This document shows positions 55,332-64,000 of a stretch of 64,000 bases of DNA, piece after piece (within the stretch, counting starts at the first letter, position 1; the number at the start of each line of letters is the position of its first letter). A program made the position numbers and the translations under genes. This DNA comes from Nemertoderma westbladi (lineage: Eukaryota; Xenacoelomorpha; Nemertodermatida; Nemertodermatidae): assembly GCA_032718475.1 (NCBI GenBank), contig JAUCBJ010009136.1, positions 186,001 through 250,000 on the forward strand. Direction: 5' to 3'. The notes under the pieces were generated by a model. That model did no database searches. It worked only from the letters and a program-made list of their open reading frames with translations, and was not told the DNA's origin.

Positions 55332-56507
55332 ATGGAGAAAGGGATACAAGGAGAGCCGAGATGGGGATATGATATCCAAGAGGAGGCAGCAGCGCCATTC
55401 GAAAGATTTGGAGCCAAGGATTATACTATATTTGGTATAAAAGAATTATCGGAAAGTACAGCGAAACTCGCGAGAACTAAATATGACTCGAACGTATTAA
55501 AGAGAAGGCAAAACGCATTAAACGAAAGAATCGAAAGTTTGCGCCAAACCTTCAACGAACTTTACCCGTACGATGCTTTGTGTGATACGGGAGACATTAG
55601 CGAAGACCCCGATACTGAAATTAGTCGTTTGTATCATACCATGCAATACCTAAAGGCGCACGAACCTATGCCCGCAGTACGCGATGAATTCGATGGAATG
55701 CATCTTTACAGACGAACTCGAGGGGACGATAGAGAAACCAAGGAAGCATTTTCAGTTTATAAACTTTATTATCAATGCGGTTCTTGTATGCGCGAACAAC
55801 GAAATGCGATTCCGATGCGTTTGAATAAGGAAAATCCCGAACCGATATTGGCGAGGTGTTCGAATCATCAACAACTACGCTACCAGGAAGGAGGGTATCC
55901 TTTATCGAATCCATATCATTCATTTGCTATGACCGGACCAAAGGCGGGAGAAACTGTCATTTACCCACCTAAGGTTGTTGAACCCGATGTATTTGAACTT
56001 ACGCTGGACGAGGCGAATCAGTCAACCCGCGAAAAGAAAGAAGCTCTTAGCCTATACAGAGCCTACAAGGCTTTCGAGAAAGGTGAGATGGAAGAATGGG
56101 GTGGAAGACTCGCGAGCCTACCTTGCCATTGGACGTCACACGATCAAACTTCAGCTAAGGAGATGACACCGGAAGTTTTCGAGAGCATAAACTTTGCTCA
56201 AAACGTTATTCAGAGATTACAGATTGCATCCCCGGAGAGGCCAAGAGAAATGCAACCGTATAGTACTTCAACTACGAAACCATTGAGTACGACACTCAAT
56301 TTCCCTATTAGTATACCAGTCCGACAGGATACGACGTACGAAATACCCATCGTGGATCATCCAGAAATCATTTCAAACTTGGAGTTTCTTCCTGCAGTTG
56401 TTTTCAGCGATATGAGTAAGATATATGATTTATGTAGACATATTACTCAAAAGGTCGTGCGTTGTGCACGAGGTTCAAGATTTCAAGATTTTCAAGGAAC
56501 TGGATAG
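55332..56507 (+). CDS. BEL/Pao ORF3a, unrecognised, 391 codons
   Basis: Lies in the env position but shows no signal peptide or membrane segment. The N-terminal 100 residues are charged and helical (LKRRQNALNERIESLRQTFN). Cys149 and Cys152 with Cys176 and His179 (CGSC...CSNH) could bind zinc. The middle is rich in Glu/Lys and contains one copy of the dispersed motif, read as GGRLASLP. The frame ends at 56507 while a second long frame is already open from 56416. The homologous sense of the reading seems to pass from this frame to the other in the overlap. It is probably the N-terminal part of one ORF3 protein, joined to ORF3b by a frameshift that is either programmed or an indel in this copy. 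Confidence 0.7.
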   Translation: MEKGIQGEPRWGYDIQEEAAAPFERFGAKDYTIFGIKELSESTAKLARTKYDSNVLKRRQNALNERIESLRQTFNELYPYDALCDTGDISEDPDTEISRLYHTMQYLKAHEPMPAVRDEFDGMHLYRRTRGDDRETKEAFSVYKLYYQCGSCMREQRNAIPMRLNKENPEPILARCSNHQQLRYQEGGYPLSNPYHSFAMTGPKAGETVIYPPKVVEPDVFELTLDEANQSTREKKEALSLYRAYKAFEKGEMEEWGGRLASLPCHWTSHDQTSAKEMTPEVFESINFAQNVIQRLQIASPERPREMQPYSTSTTKPLSTTLNFPISIPVRQDTTYEIPIVDHPEIISNLEFLPAVVFSDMSKIYDLCRHITQKVVRCARGSRFQDFQGTG

Positions 56508-59061
56508 AGCTGGTGCCGACATAGCTCCGAGTAATCTGAAAGGATATCTAACCAAGACGATTCGTTTATGGATTGGAACCGGAACCTTCGAGTCGGATAC
56601 AGATATTGCCGCAGATTGGCGAGGTAAGGTTATTCGTTTCGATGAGGATAAGGATATAGAGAAGATTTGGCAACCTTCGGAAGAATTGTTGGATGAATGG
56701 ACTAGGACGTTTAGATCGTTTCAGGAAAACGGTTATATGTTTTACGATAACGAGGGCGGCAGTCATCAGCAGAGTTTGACTTCTAAGACTATACAGATTA
56801 GAGCGGCGGACGGAGTCCTGCACGTTTTCAGTAGACAGAGGAGCGACAAACGAATGCCGATACCTCCAGCGAATACAAAGCGACACCATCTTATCACCGA
56901 TATAGTAAAGAAGATGGACCAAGCTTGTAATATTGACGCTAGAATGCTACCGAAGATGGTAAGAAACATGATTTTAGATAAAACTGTTGTAAAGGTTGGA
57001 TCAGGAGTAAGGGAGGATTTAATTAGCGACTTTGCCGGCATGACGGACAGCGATGACCGACTACCGACACCATACGTCGACACTCGACCTCTTATTCTGT
57101 GGTCTATAGAACAGGGATATTTTCGTGAGTATAATACTCAGAAGACTGGAACTGGATACATTTCCTACCTGTTATTCAATTGGGATTATAAGGAAGGTAA
57201 AAGAAACAAGTATATTGAAACTTATGGAGAAGGTGATACTCCAGATATGAGTGAGTTTGAATCACAGCTTAAATGGAGAGGATGCGTGTATTGGGCTATT
57301 ACGTCACCTCCAAGAGCGGTCTTACAATATTATTTAGCGATAGAGTCGTCAGTGAATGTTTGCCTAATCGCCGACATTGTGTCTCGGACTCTCAAAAGAC
57401 ATCCACTTTGTCTCGGAGAAGATCATACGTTCTACATGGAAGGGAGAATTCGTACCGACGTGTTTAGACGATTCCTTGAACCCTTCTACAACTCCGACGC
57501 TCAGTGTAATGCCTTTACTCGAGCAGGATTTAGTATATTTCGAGACGTGTATCTTTGCTGTGCGGGATCTCTTATCGAAAGACCATCTATGTTTACATTG
57601 TTACCCTATGAAGGAGAACGTATCGTGGAAATTACGGATGAATCACGGCAGACGCGCGCGCCTATCGGTCACCTTGGTGATGAATTCGAAGTAACTACTA
57701 CGATCGCCGACGATCCTTTAGAGGAACTTCTTGAGATAGAAAGGAACCTCCCGAAGAAATCTCAGACGGAGATTCGACAACTTGAAGCAACAGATGCTAT
57801 AGTTTGTATACAACCTTCAGAAACCTACCAACCCATAGACCCAGATGATTATGATTATAGTGTGGGAGGAAGCGCTCGACCGATTGGAGATCTTATATAC
57901 GAACGAGTGTGGTACCCTGCCAATACGATGTGTAGTAAATGTGGCGTCGCTGGACATCATATGGCAAAGTGCAGTGGAAAGCACATTACTACGACTCAGC
58001 TAATCTGTGGATGGTGTGGGGATCAAGGGTCTCATACCTTTTATACTTGCTGGAGATTTATGGCTCAATGTACTTATTGCAATATAAAGGGACATCGAGC
58101 ATCTGAATGCCAACTAAGAGACATACCTTATGAACACGAATCTGTAAAACTCGTGAGGAAGTTATTTGATGAGTGGGAAGATTTAGCCGACGAACATGTA
58201 TCGGCACAAAGAAGACGGTTTCCGATGAGAGCGCATCTCGGATTTTGGGCGGTAAATCCTCAGACGATGATGTCGGAAGGATATATCTCCGCTATGCCCC
58301 AATATGACGAACTTATCGAGGTTGTCGATATTTTGCCCCACGACAGCGGATTCCGAGTGGTGCGCGAGTATCTGTTACAAATTCACCCGGATAACAAAAA
58401 CACGTGGAATTTTCAGAAAGTCATTAATCGGATTACGTATGGTGAATTCGATCGTTTCCGAACTGAAAAGCGGAACAAGGGAGCTTGGTTAACCGTCGCA
58501 TGGGCATACCGAGCCGCGTTTTACCACAAACGTATACGAGCGAGCGTATTCGAGGAAGAAGAGGTCCTAGAGGCGACAAATATACCAGCCACTCCGGTTG
58601 CGCCGTCTGCACGTCACCCTCGGGAGGACGGGCAGGGTAGGATCATACGGGTCCAAAAGGTGGGCCAACAATTAAAGAAAATTATTAATGTAGAAGAACG
58701 CAAGGGAGTTGAGCCGACTATTCGAGTTACTCGGGATACGGTATCACTTCCAAGAGAACCAGTAGGAGGATCGGGACATACACCAGCTGATCAACAGGGG
58801 GCGCAAGCTACTCTTGGGTCTGCGTCGTCCACTTCTCGCGCGTTCCCAGACGTTCTACCAACTGTAGTGACGACTGATCGGTCACGAGGAATCGGTCGAG
58901 GTTTTGGGATGCTAAATAAACGAATTTGCGAGGAAATAGTCGCACCGTCTCTCAACGTCCCAAGTAAACCAGTGACTCGCCCCACAAGTCCCATATCGCG
59001 AGCAAAGTCACCTGTGCGCAGTTTTCGAGGACGCGGCAGGGCTCGATCCACTAAGCGATAA
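56425..59061 (+). CDS. BEL/Pao ORF3b, three CCHC zinc knuckles, 878 codons
   Basis: The first 480 residues match no family I recognise and contain no membrane helix. Three zinc knuckles follow: CSKCGVAGHHMAKC (503-516), CGWCGDQGSHTFYTC (528-542, one residue longer between Cys2 and His) and CTYCNIKGHRASEC (549-562). Then comes a helical region with Trp and Arg, a Pro/Ser-rich linker and a basic RG tail (SFRGRGRARSTKR). The combination suggests a nucleic-acid-binding, nucleocapsid-like protein, not an envelope. It overlaps ORF3a by 83 nt in the +1 frame. The chosen ATG is the first in a frame open from 56416, but expression by frameshift from ORF3a is equally likely. TAA at 59059-59061. Confidence 0.78.
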   Translation: MIYVDILLKRSCVVHEVQDFKIFKELDRAGADIAPSNLKGYLTKTIRLWIGTGTFESDTDIAADWRGKVIRFDEDKDIEKIWQPSEELLDEWTRTFRSFQENGYMFYDNEGGSHQQSLTSKTIQIRAADGVLHVFSRQRSDKRMPIPPANTKRHHLITDIVKKMDQACNIDARMLPKMVRNMILDKTVVKVGSGVREDLISDFAGMTDSDDRLPTPYVDTRPLILWSIEQGYFREYNTQKTGTGYISYLLFNWDYKEGKRNKYIETYGEGDTPDMSEFESQLKWRGCVYWAITSPPRAVLQYYLAIESSVNVCLIADIVSRTLKRHPLCLGEDHTFYMEGRIRTDVFRRFLEPFYNSDAQCNAFTRAGFSIFRDVYLCCAGSLIERPSMFTLLPYEGERIVEITDESRQTRAPIGHLGDEFEVTTTIADDPLEELLEIERNLPKKSQTEIRQLEATDAIVCIQPSETYQPIDPDDYDYSVGGSARPIGDLIYERVWYPANTMCSKCGVAGHHMAKCSGKHITTTQLICGWCGDQGSHTFYTCWRFMAQCTYCNIKGHRASECQLRDIPYEHESVKLVRKLFDEWEDLADEHVSAQRRRFPMRAHLGFWAVNPQTMMSEGYISAMPQYDELIEVVDILPHDSGFRVVREYLLQIHPDNKNTWNFQKVINRITYGEFDRFRTEKRNKGAWLTVAWAYRAAFYHKRIRASVFEEEEVLEATNIPATPVAPSARHPREDGQGRIIRVQKVGQQLKKIINVEERKGVEPTIRVTRDTVSLPREPVGGSGHTPADQQGAQATLGSASSTSRAFPDVLPTVVTTDRSRGIGRGFGMLNKRICEEIVAPSLNVPSKPVTRPTSPISRAKSPVRSFRGRGRARSTKR

Positions 59062-59711
59062 AAGGGAGGGCAAGGGTGGATGGAAGACTCGTGGGCCTTT
59101 CTTATGATTTGTGATTTATTTGAATTTATATTTATATTTGTGTTTATTCCGAACTTAAGCAATTTGTATTGTTCCGAATTTGTATTTAGAAAGTTTATAT
59201 TTAAAAGGAACTTATATTTGAAAGATTTATGTTTCATATTTGAGATGCAAAGGAGTTTATATTATTCTAAACTTATGCAGTTTATATTTAGTAAAGATTT
59301 ATATTTAGTAAGAATTTATATTTTATATTTGTAATTATTCCGAACTTATGCAATTTATATTATTCCGAACTTATGCAATTTATATTGTTCCGAATATTAT
59401 GTAATTTACATTTTATAGGCAGTATTTACAGTGAAATAGAAATAATTGTTTGAATTTATGTAATATTGAGATGCAATAGATTTATATTGGTGAATTTAAT
59501 TTAGATTTATATTGTACTTACTTAGTAAAGCCTTAAATACGTAAAGTTTGAATTTGTAATTATTTTGTATCGAATCATTACGTAGAAAGGAAGTATTGTT
59601 TGAAATTTAATTGTAAATATGTAAGTACGCCCTAAGTATTCTATAGTTTGATTGATTATTGGTGAAAACCGTATATTTTATGCACGATAATATCCTGTTT
59701 TCATGGAGCGG
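59062..59711 (+). other. BEL/Pao 3' untranslated region
   Basis: AT-rich. It begins with a copy of the dispersed motif (59081). It has about three copies of a 24-25 bp unit (CCGAACTTATGCAATTTATA) near 59337-59395 and TTTATATTTAGTAA repeats before it. A short purine-rich GGAGCGG precedes the 3' LTR and may serve as polypurine tract. Confidence 0.6.
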
Positions 59712-61598
59712 TATAGAATTATATTCCCTAAATGCCGTGGATTTTCAAAATTTTTATTTTATTCGGATTAACTTTGTAAAGATTGCTTTGAGTTCTCATT
59801 CGTATTGGTTCTAACATTTGTACATCTATCGGTCAAGTGGTTCAGTAGCTCAGTCGGTAGAGCGTTGGAAATTATATGTGTAGTAGGTATCGAGTTCGAA
59901 TCCTAGTAAGTGCGAATTATTTTTTGTACAGAATTTCAACTCGTTTAAATTAACCGCTACAAATTAATTGCATTTGTCTGTACCAATGAGATTGTAGTTA
60001 TTTGATTGTAACCAATGTCGTGCAAGTTATATATTAGCTGGACCAATAGCTATCTTTAAAACCTTGTTAGAACCCATAGAACAATCGAGAATTTTCTCGA
60101 TTGATTGCGGCACAAATTTGCTATAAAAAGGTGCGATTTGTTCATTAGTTATATATATTCTCTCAGTTATTCAGTTATCTGATATTTGTTTATTCTGTCA
60201 TTAGTTTTCAGATTACATTGTATTATAATTATATCTTCTGTAATAAAGTCAGAATATTCTCTCAGCTTTTCTATCTGTTTTACTATGGATTCACTACGGT
60301 GAACAAACTTAGGGACAGGATGGCCGGCTAGAGATCGGGCCGCAGCAATGAACGGGAACATCACGGGAATGTAGACGAGAGACAACCCGCAATACCATTT
60401 AGAGTTATTCGCCCATCGCCTGAAAGGTTAGACAGCGTTCGATCCTTGCTACCTAAGTATAAGACCAAAAGATCAAAAGGTAGAAGTAGTGACACGCTGT
60501 AAGCCCAAAATTACATCATAGGGACTGTACTGTCTTGATTCAGGAAAACCCACAGTAGACCTTCACATTCCTACGGGGGAGGGAGAGCGCAGGCAGATAC
60601 TAGTACGCAGATAGGACGTAGGCACACCGGTACAAGGCATACACATTGGTTAGGGTGCAGCAAACTGTACGCTTAACTCTTGCTAAGTACAGGTGCGTGT
60701 GCGACTATTTGCAGTACGACAGTGTCCATTGCATTAGAACTTGTAGGCTAGGGGGGTTGCTGTGTTTTCACCTGAATTGGGATTGTACCGTTCAGGCGGT
60801 AGGGCAGTTTACGTACTAGGCGCAAATAAATTGAGGCTATCAGGGATATACTAACATCTACCGTGTCCCCGCCAACGCCCTAATAGGAAGTTACCCGGAC
60901 TACCTGGGTGACTAAAATTCTAGATAGGAGCCAGGATAGCTATTAGTACCCGTACGCCTACAGTAGTAAACTAACACATCTCTTCTTAGTATCAGGGACC
61001 TGGTACCTAAAATTGCCGAATTCTGGGCGTAGTATTAACCTTATGCCTGAATTTGAGTCCTGGAAATACGCAAGAGGGGAAGGAACCTTATCATTCGTGA
61101 GTATTGGACCTACAAGTTACAAAATTAGAATATTCGTAAAATGCACACCGTACCCAGTAATTATATATGTGAAGGAGCAAAACTGTTTTGACCGTTCAGA
61201 ATTAACACACGCGCGTTAGAAATTATTTACACCTCGAAATATATAAAATTAACTTTGTCCGTACTGTGCTTTGCCCGCTAGTTAGACATCTCCAAATCTC
61301 TGCCTGTACCTAGCTAGCGTCTCTTCGCCCAACCATATAAATCACACCGCGGCAAAGTATACGAGCCCCTTAGTCCGTCAGTGAGTCAGCCTGACTTTAG
61401 GATTCGCTGCGCGGGATTTGTTTTATCGAAGTTTGTCTGCTCGTAGACTGTTTTCTGCCTCACCGGTTATAAGAGATCGATACTGCAATATATTCGCTTA
61501 CTTAGAGTTTACTGTTTTGGTGAGAAGGTCGGATTTATGATTTGATTTACAAACTTTACAGTAGGATATTGCAGGTATTGTTACCGTCTCTTCCAATA
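59712..61598 (+). repeat. 3' LTR of BEL/Pao element
   Basis: 1,887 bp. It aligns with the 5' LTR with four substitutions (for example 59814 A versus 43625 T) plus a 277-bp segment (about 60443-60719) absent from the 5' copy. That segment is bounded by CGA at both ends. TATA at 60122, AATAAA at 60825 and the Pol III-like unit at 59846-59925 are kept. It ends CCAATA before CTACG of the satellite. Confidence 0.93.
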
Positions 61599-62605
61599 CT
61601 ACGCTCTCGAAATAATAATCGCTACGCTCTCGAAATAATAATCGCTACGCTCTCGAAATAATAATCACTACGCTCTTGAAATAATAATCGCTATGCTCTC
61701 GAAATAATAATCACTACACTCTCGAAATAATAATCGCTACGCTCTCGAAATAATAATCGCTACGCTCTCGAAATAATAATCACTACGCTCTCGAAATAAT
61801 AATCGCTATGCTCTCGAAATAATAATCGCTACGCTCTCGAAATAATAATCACTACGCTCTCGAAATAATAATCGCTATGCTCTCGAAATAATAATCGCTA
61901 CGCTCTCGAAATAATAATCGCTACGCTGTTGAAATAATAATCGCTACACTCTCGAAATAATAATCGCTACGCTCTCGAAATAATAATCGCTACGCTCTCG
62001 AAATAATAATCACTATGCTCTCGAAATAGTAATCGCTACACTCTCGAAATAATAATCGCTACGCTGTTGAAATAATAATCGCTACACTCTCGAAATAATA
62101 ATCGCTACACTCTCGAAATAATAATCGCTATGCTCTCAAAATAATAATCGCTATGCTCTCGAAATAATCGCTACGCTTTCGAAATAATAATGCTATGCTC
62201 TCGAAATAATAATCGCTACGCTCTCGAAATAATAATCGCTATGCTCTCGAAATAATAATCACTATGCTCTCGAAATAATAATCGCTATGCTCTCAAAATA
62301 ATAATCGCTATGCTCTCGAAATAATCGCTACGCTTTCGAAATAATAATGCTATGCTCTCGAAATAATAATCGCTACGCTCTCGAAATAATAATCACTACA
62401 CTCTCGAAATAATAATCGCTACGCTCTCGAAATAATAATCAATACGCTCTCGAAATAATAATCGCTACACTCTCGACATAATTATCGCTATGCTCTTGAA
62501 ATAATAATCGCTACGCTCTCGAAATAATAATTGCTATGCTCTCGAAATAATAATCGCTATGCTCTCAAAATAATAATCGCTACGCTCTCGAAATAATAAT
62601 CGCTC
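61599..62605. repeat. Satellite D: 23-bp array, right part
   Basis: Continuation of the array cut by the BEL/Pao element, about 44 monomers with the same variants, including the GACATAATTATC string near 62473. It ends in GCTCTACAAATATAG. Confidence 0.95.
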
Positions 62606-62654
62606 TACAAATATAGTCTACTTTTTCATTTAAATAGTAAATAATATGTCAGAA
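62606..62654. other. Spacer between satellites D and E
   Basis: Short AT-rich junction; nothing recognised. Confidence 0.5.
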
Positions 62655-64000
62655 ACGTATTGACCATTACAGTGCTATGTTGAGTGTAGACGCCCGCTTA
62701 GTGTAACGAAGCCGAAATAAAGTTATTAACCATTACAGTGCTATGTTGAGTGTAGATGCCTGTTTAGTGTAACGAAAGTGAAAGGAAGTTATTGACCATT
62801 ACAGTGCTATGTTGGGTGTAGACGCCCGCTTAGTGTAACAAAGGCGCAAGAAAGTTATTGACCATTACAGTGCTATGTTTAGTGTAGACGCCCGCTTAGT
62901 GTAACGAAGGCGAAAGAAAGTTATTGACCATTACAGTGCTATGTTGGGTGTAGACGCCTGCTTAGTGTAACGAAGGCAAAAGAAAGTTATTGACCATTAC
63001 TGTGCTATGTTGGGTGTAGTGTAGACGCCGCTTAGTGTAACGAAAGCGAAAGAAAGTTATTGACCATTACAGTGCTATGTTGGGTATAGACGCCCGCTTA
63101 GTGTAACGAAAGTGAAAGGAAGTTATTGACCATTACAGTGCTATGTTGGGTGTAGACGCCCGCTTAGTGTAACAAAGGCGCAAGAAAGTTATTGACCATT
63201 ACAGTGCTATGTTGAGTGTAGACGCCCGCTTAGTGTAACGAAAGCGAAAGAAAGTTATTGACCATTACAGTGCTATGTTGGGTGTAGACGCCTGCATAGT
63301 GTAACGAAGGCGAAAGAAAGTTATTGACCATTACTGTGCTATGTTGGGTGTAGTGTAGACGCCGCTTAGTGTAACGAAAGCGAAAGAAAGTTATTGACCA
63401 TTACAGTGCTATGTTGGGTGTAGACGCCCGCTTAGTGTAACAAAGGCGCAAGAAAGTTATTGACCATTACAGTGCTATGTTGAGTGTAGACGCCCGCTTA
63501 GTGTAACGAAAACGAAAGAAAGTTATTGACCATTACAGTGCTATGTTGAGTGTAGACGCCCGCTTAGTGTAACGAAAGTGAAAGAAAGTTATTGACCAGT
63601 ACAGTGCTATGTTGGGTGTAGACGCCCGCTTAGTGTAACGAAACGAAAGAAAGTTTTGACCATTACAGTGCTATGTTGAGTGTAGACGCCCGCTTAGTGT
63701 AACAAAGGCGCAAGAAAGTTATTGACCATTACAGTGCTATGTTGAGTGTAGACGCCCGCTTAATGTAACGAAAACGAAAGAGAGTTATTGACCATTACAG
63801 TGCTATGTTGAGTGTAGACGCCCGCTTAGTGTAACAAAGGCGCAAGAAAGTTATTGACCATTACAGTGCTATGTTGAGTGTAGACGCCCGCTTAATGTAA
63901 CGAAAACGAAAGAAAGTTATTGACCATTACAGTGCTATGTTGAGTGTAGACGCCCGCTTAATGTAACGAAAACGAAAGAAAGTTATTGACCATTACAGTG
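62655..64000. repeat. Satellite E: 66-bp array running off the right edge
   Basis: About 20 head-to-tail monomers contain TTGACCATTACAGTGCTATG, TGTAGACGCCCGCTTAGTG and a variable CGAAAGCGAAAGAAAG tail. Variants recur in order, for example AACAAAGGCGCAAG at several monomers and a form with GTAGTGTAGACGCCGC at about 63018 and 63351. It continues beyond the window. Confidence 0.95.

Larger units (their letters stand above)
46030..59103 (+). repeat. Dispersed ~20-nt motif in the BEL/Pao element, nine copies
   Basis: GAAGACTYGYGAGCCT with small changes occurs near 46030, 47811, 47895, 47979, 50459 (weaker), 52487, 54954, 56103 and 59081. Copies lie in the leader ORF, in gag (within the 84-bp tandem repeats), in pol, in the pol-ORF3 spacer, in ORF3a and just after ORF3b. 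It is read as KTREP/KTCEP in some places and RLASL in another frame elsewhere. The DNA or RNA sequence, not a peptide, is what is kept. Confidence 0.75.
43523..61598 (+). mobile_element. 18-kb BEL/Pao LTR retrotransposon with an extra ORF
   Basis: Direct terminal repeats (1,610 and 1,887 bp) flank a BEL/Pao gag-pol and a further coding region. ACTACG immediately before the element is repeated immediately after it. Removing the element and one copy restores an unbroken satellite D monomer, so the boundaries are firm to one or two bases. The ends are TATAG...CCAATA, not the usual TG...CA. Four substitutions separate the LTRs outside one 277-bp indel, pointing to recent insertion. The length is well above the usual 5-10 kb for this group. 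Confidence 0.93.

Noticed and set aside
55332-59061. Envelope glycoprotein in the BEL/Pao element
   Set aside because: No signal peptide, fusion segment or membrane anchor is visible, and zinc knuckles with an RG tail point to nucleic-acid binding.

Overview
This is nuclear DNA of a metazoan, probably an invertebrate. Two exons of a myosin VI gene with GT/AG splice sites, an intronless AIF-like mitochondrial flavoprotein gene, BEL/Pao and Gypsy LTR retrotransposons, a LINE fragment, a tRNA-derived SINE and very long satellite arrays are all eukaryotic. No bacterial operons are present. The phylum cannot be fixed from the sequence. Tandem arrays of 21/22, 21, 23, 31, 41, 46/50 and 66 bp make up about half of the window.

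Layout on the + strand: a 31-bp array (1-240); a 5'-truncated, decayed Gypsy pol with a probable 3' LTR start (236-3420); a 10.8-kb 21/22-bp satellite (3421-14265); myosin VI exon A (14295-14561). Next comes an intron of 9,792 bp holding a decayed minus-strand Gypsy, a small inverted-repeat element, a 21-bp minisatellite, unrecognised minus-strand ORFs and a 5.3-kb 46/50-bp satellite. Myosin VI exon B (24354-24486) follows. Then there is a composite foldback element whose right arm is split by a palindrome and a 7.7-kb 41-bp satellite (24566-33577), and the AIF-like gene on the minus strand (33779-35554). Small repeats follow (a poly-C MITE-like insert, a SINE, a LINE fragment; 36435-38340). 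Last are a 23-bp satellite (38436-43522 and 61599-62605) interrupted by an 18-kb BEL/Pao element (43523-61598), and a 66-bp array running off the right edge.

The two myosin exons encode adjacent parts of the motor domain. Each is preceded by a satellite that ends within about 30 bp of its 3' splice site, so the visible myosin gene is almost entirely repeat-filled intron. The AIF-like gene lies antisense to it and may be nested in the following intron.

The most interesting unit is the BEL/Pao element. It has an uninterrupted 2,833-codon gag-pol ORF, near-identical LTRs and a 5-6 bp target duplication that rebuilds the satellite exactly. In the env position it carries an unusual extra coding region: two overlapping ORFs, with three CCHC zinc knuckles and an RG-rich tail, and no evident membrane segment. 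It also has splice signals placed to express that region, a tRNA-like Pol III unit in each LTR, three leader hairpins, and a roughly 20-nt motif repeated nine times in coding and non-coding positions.
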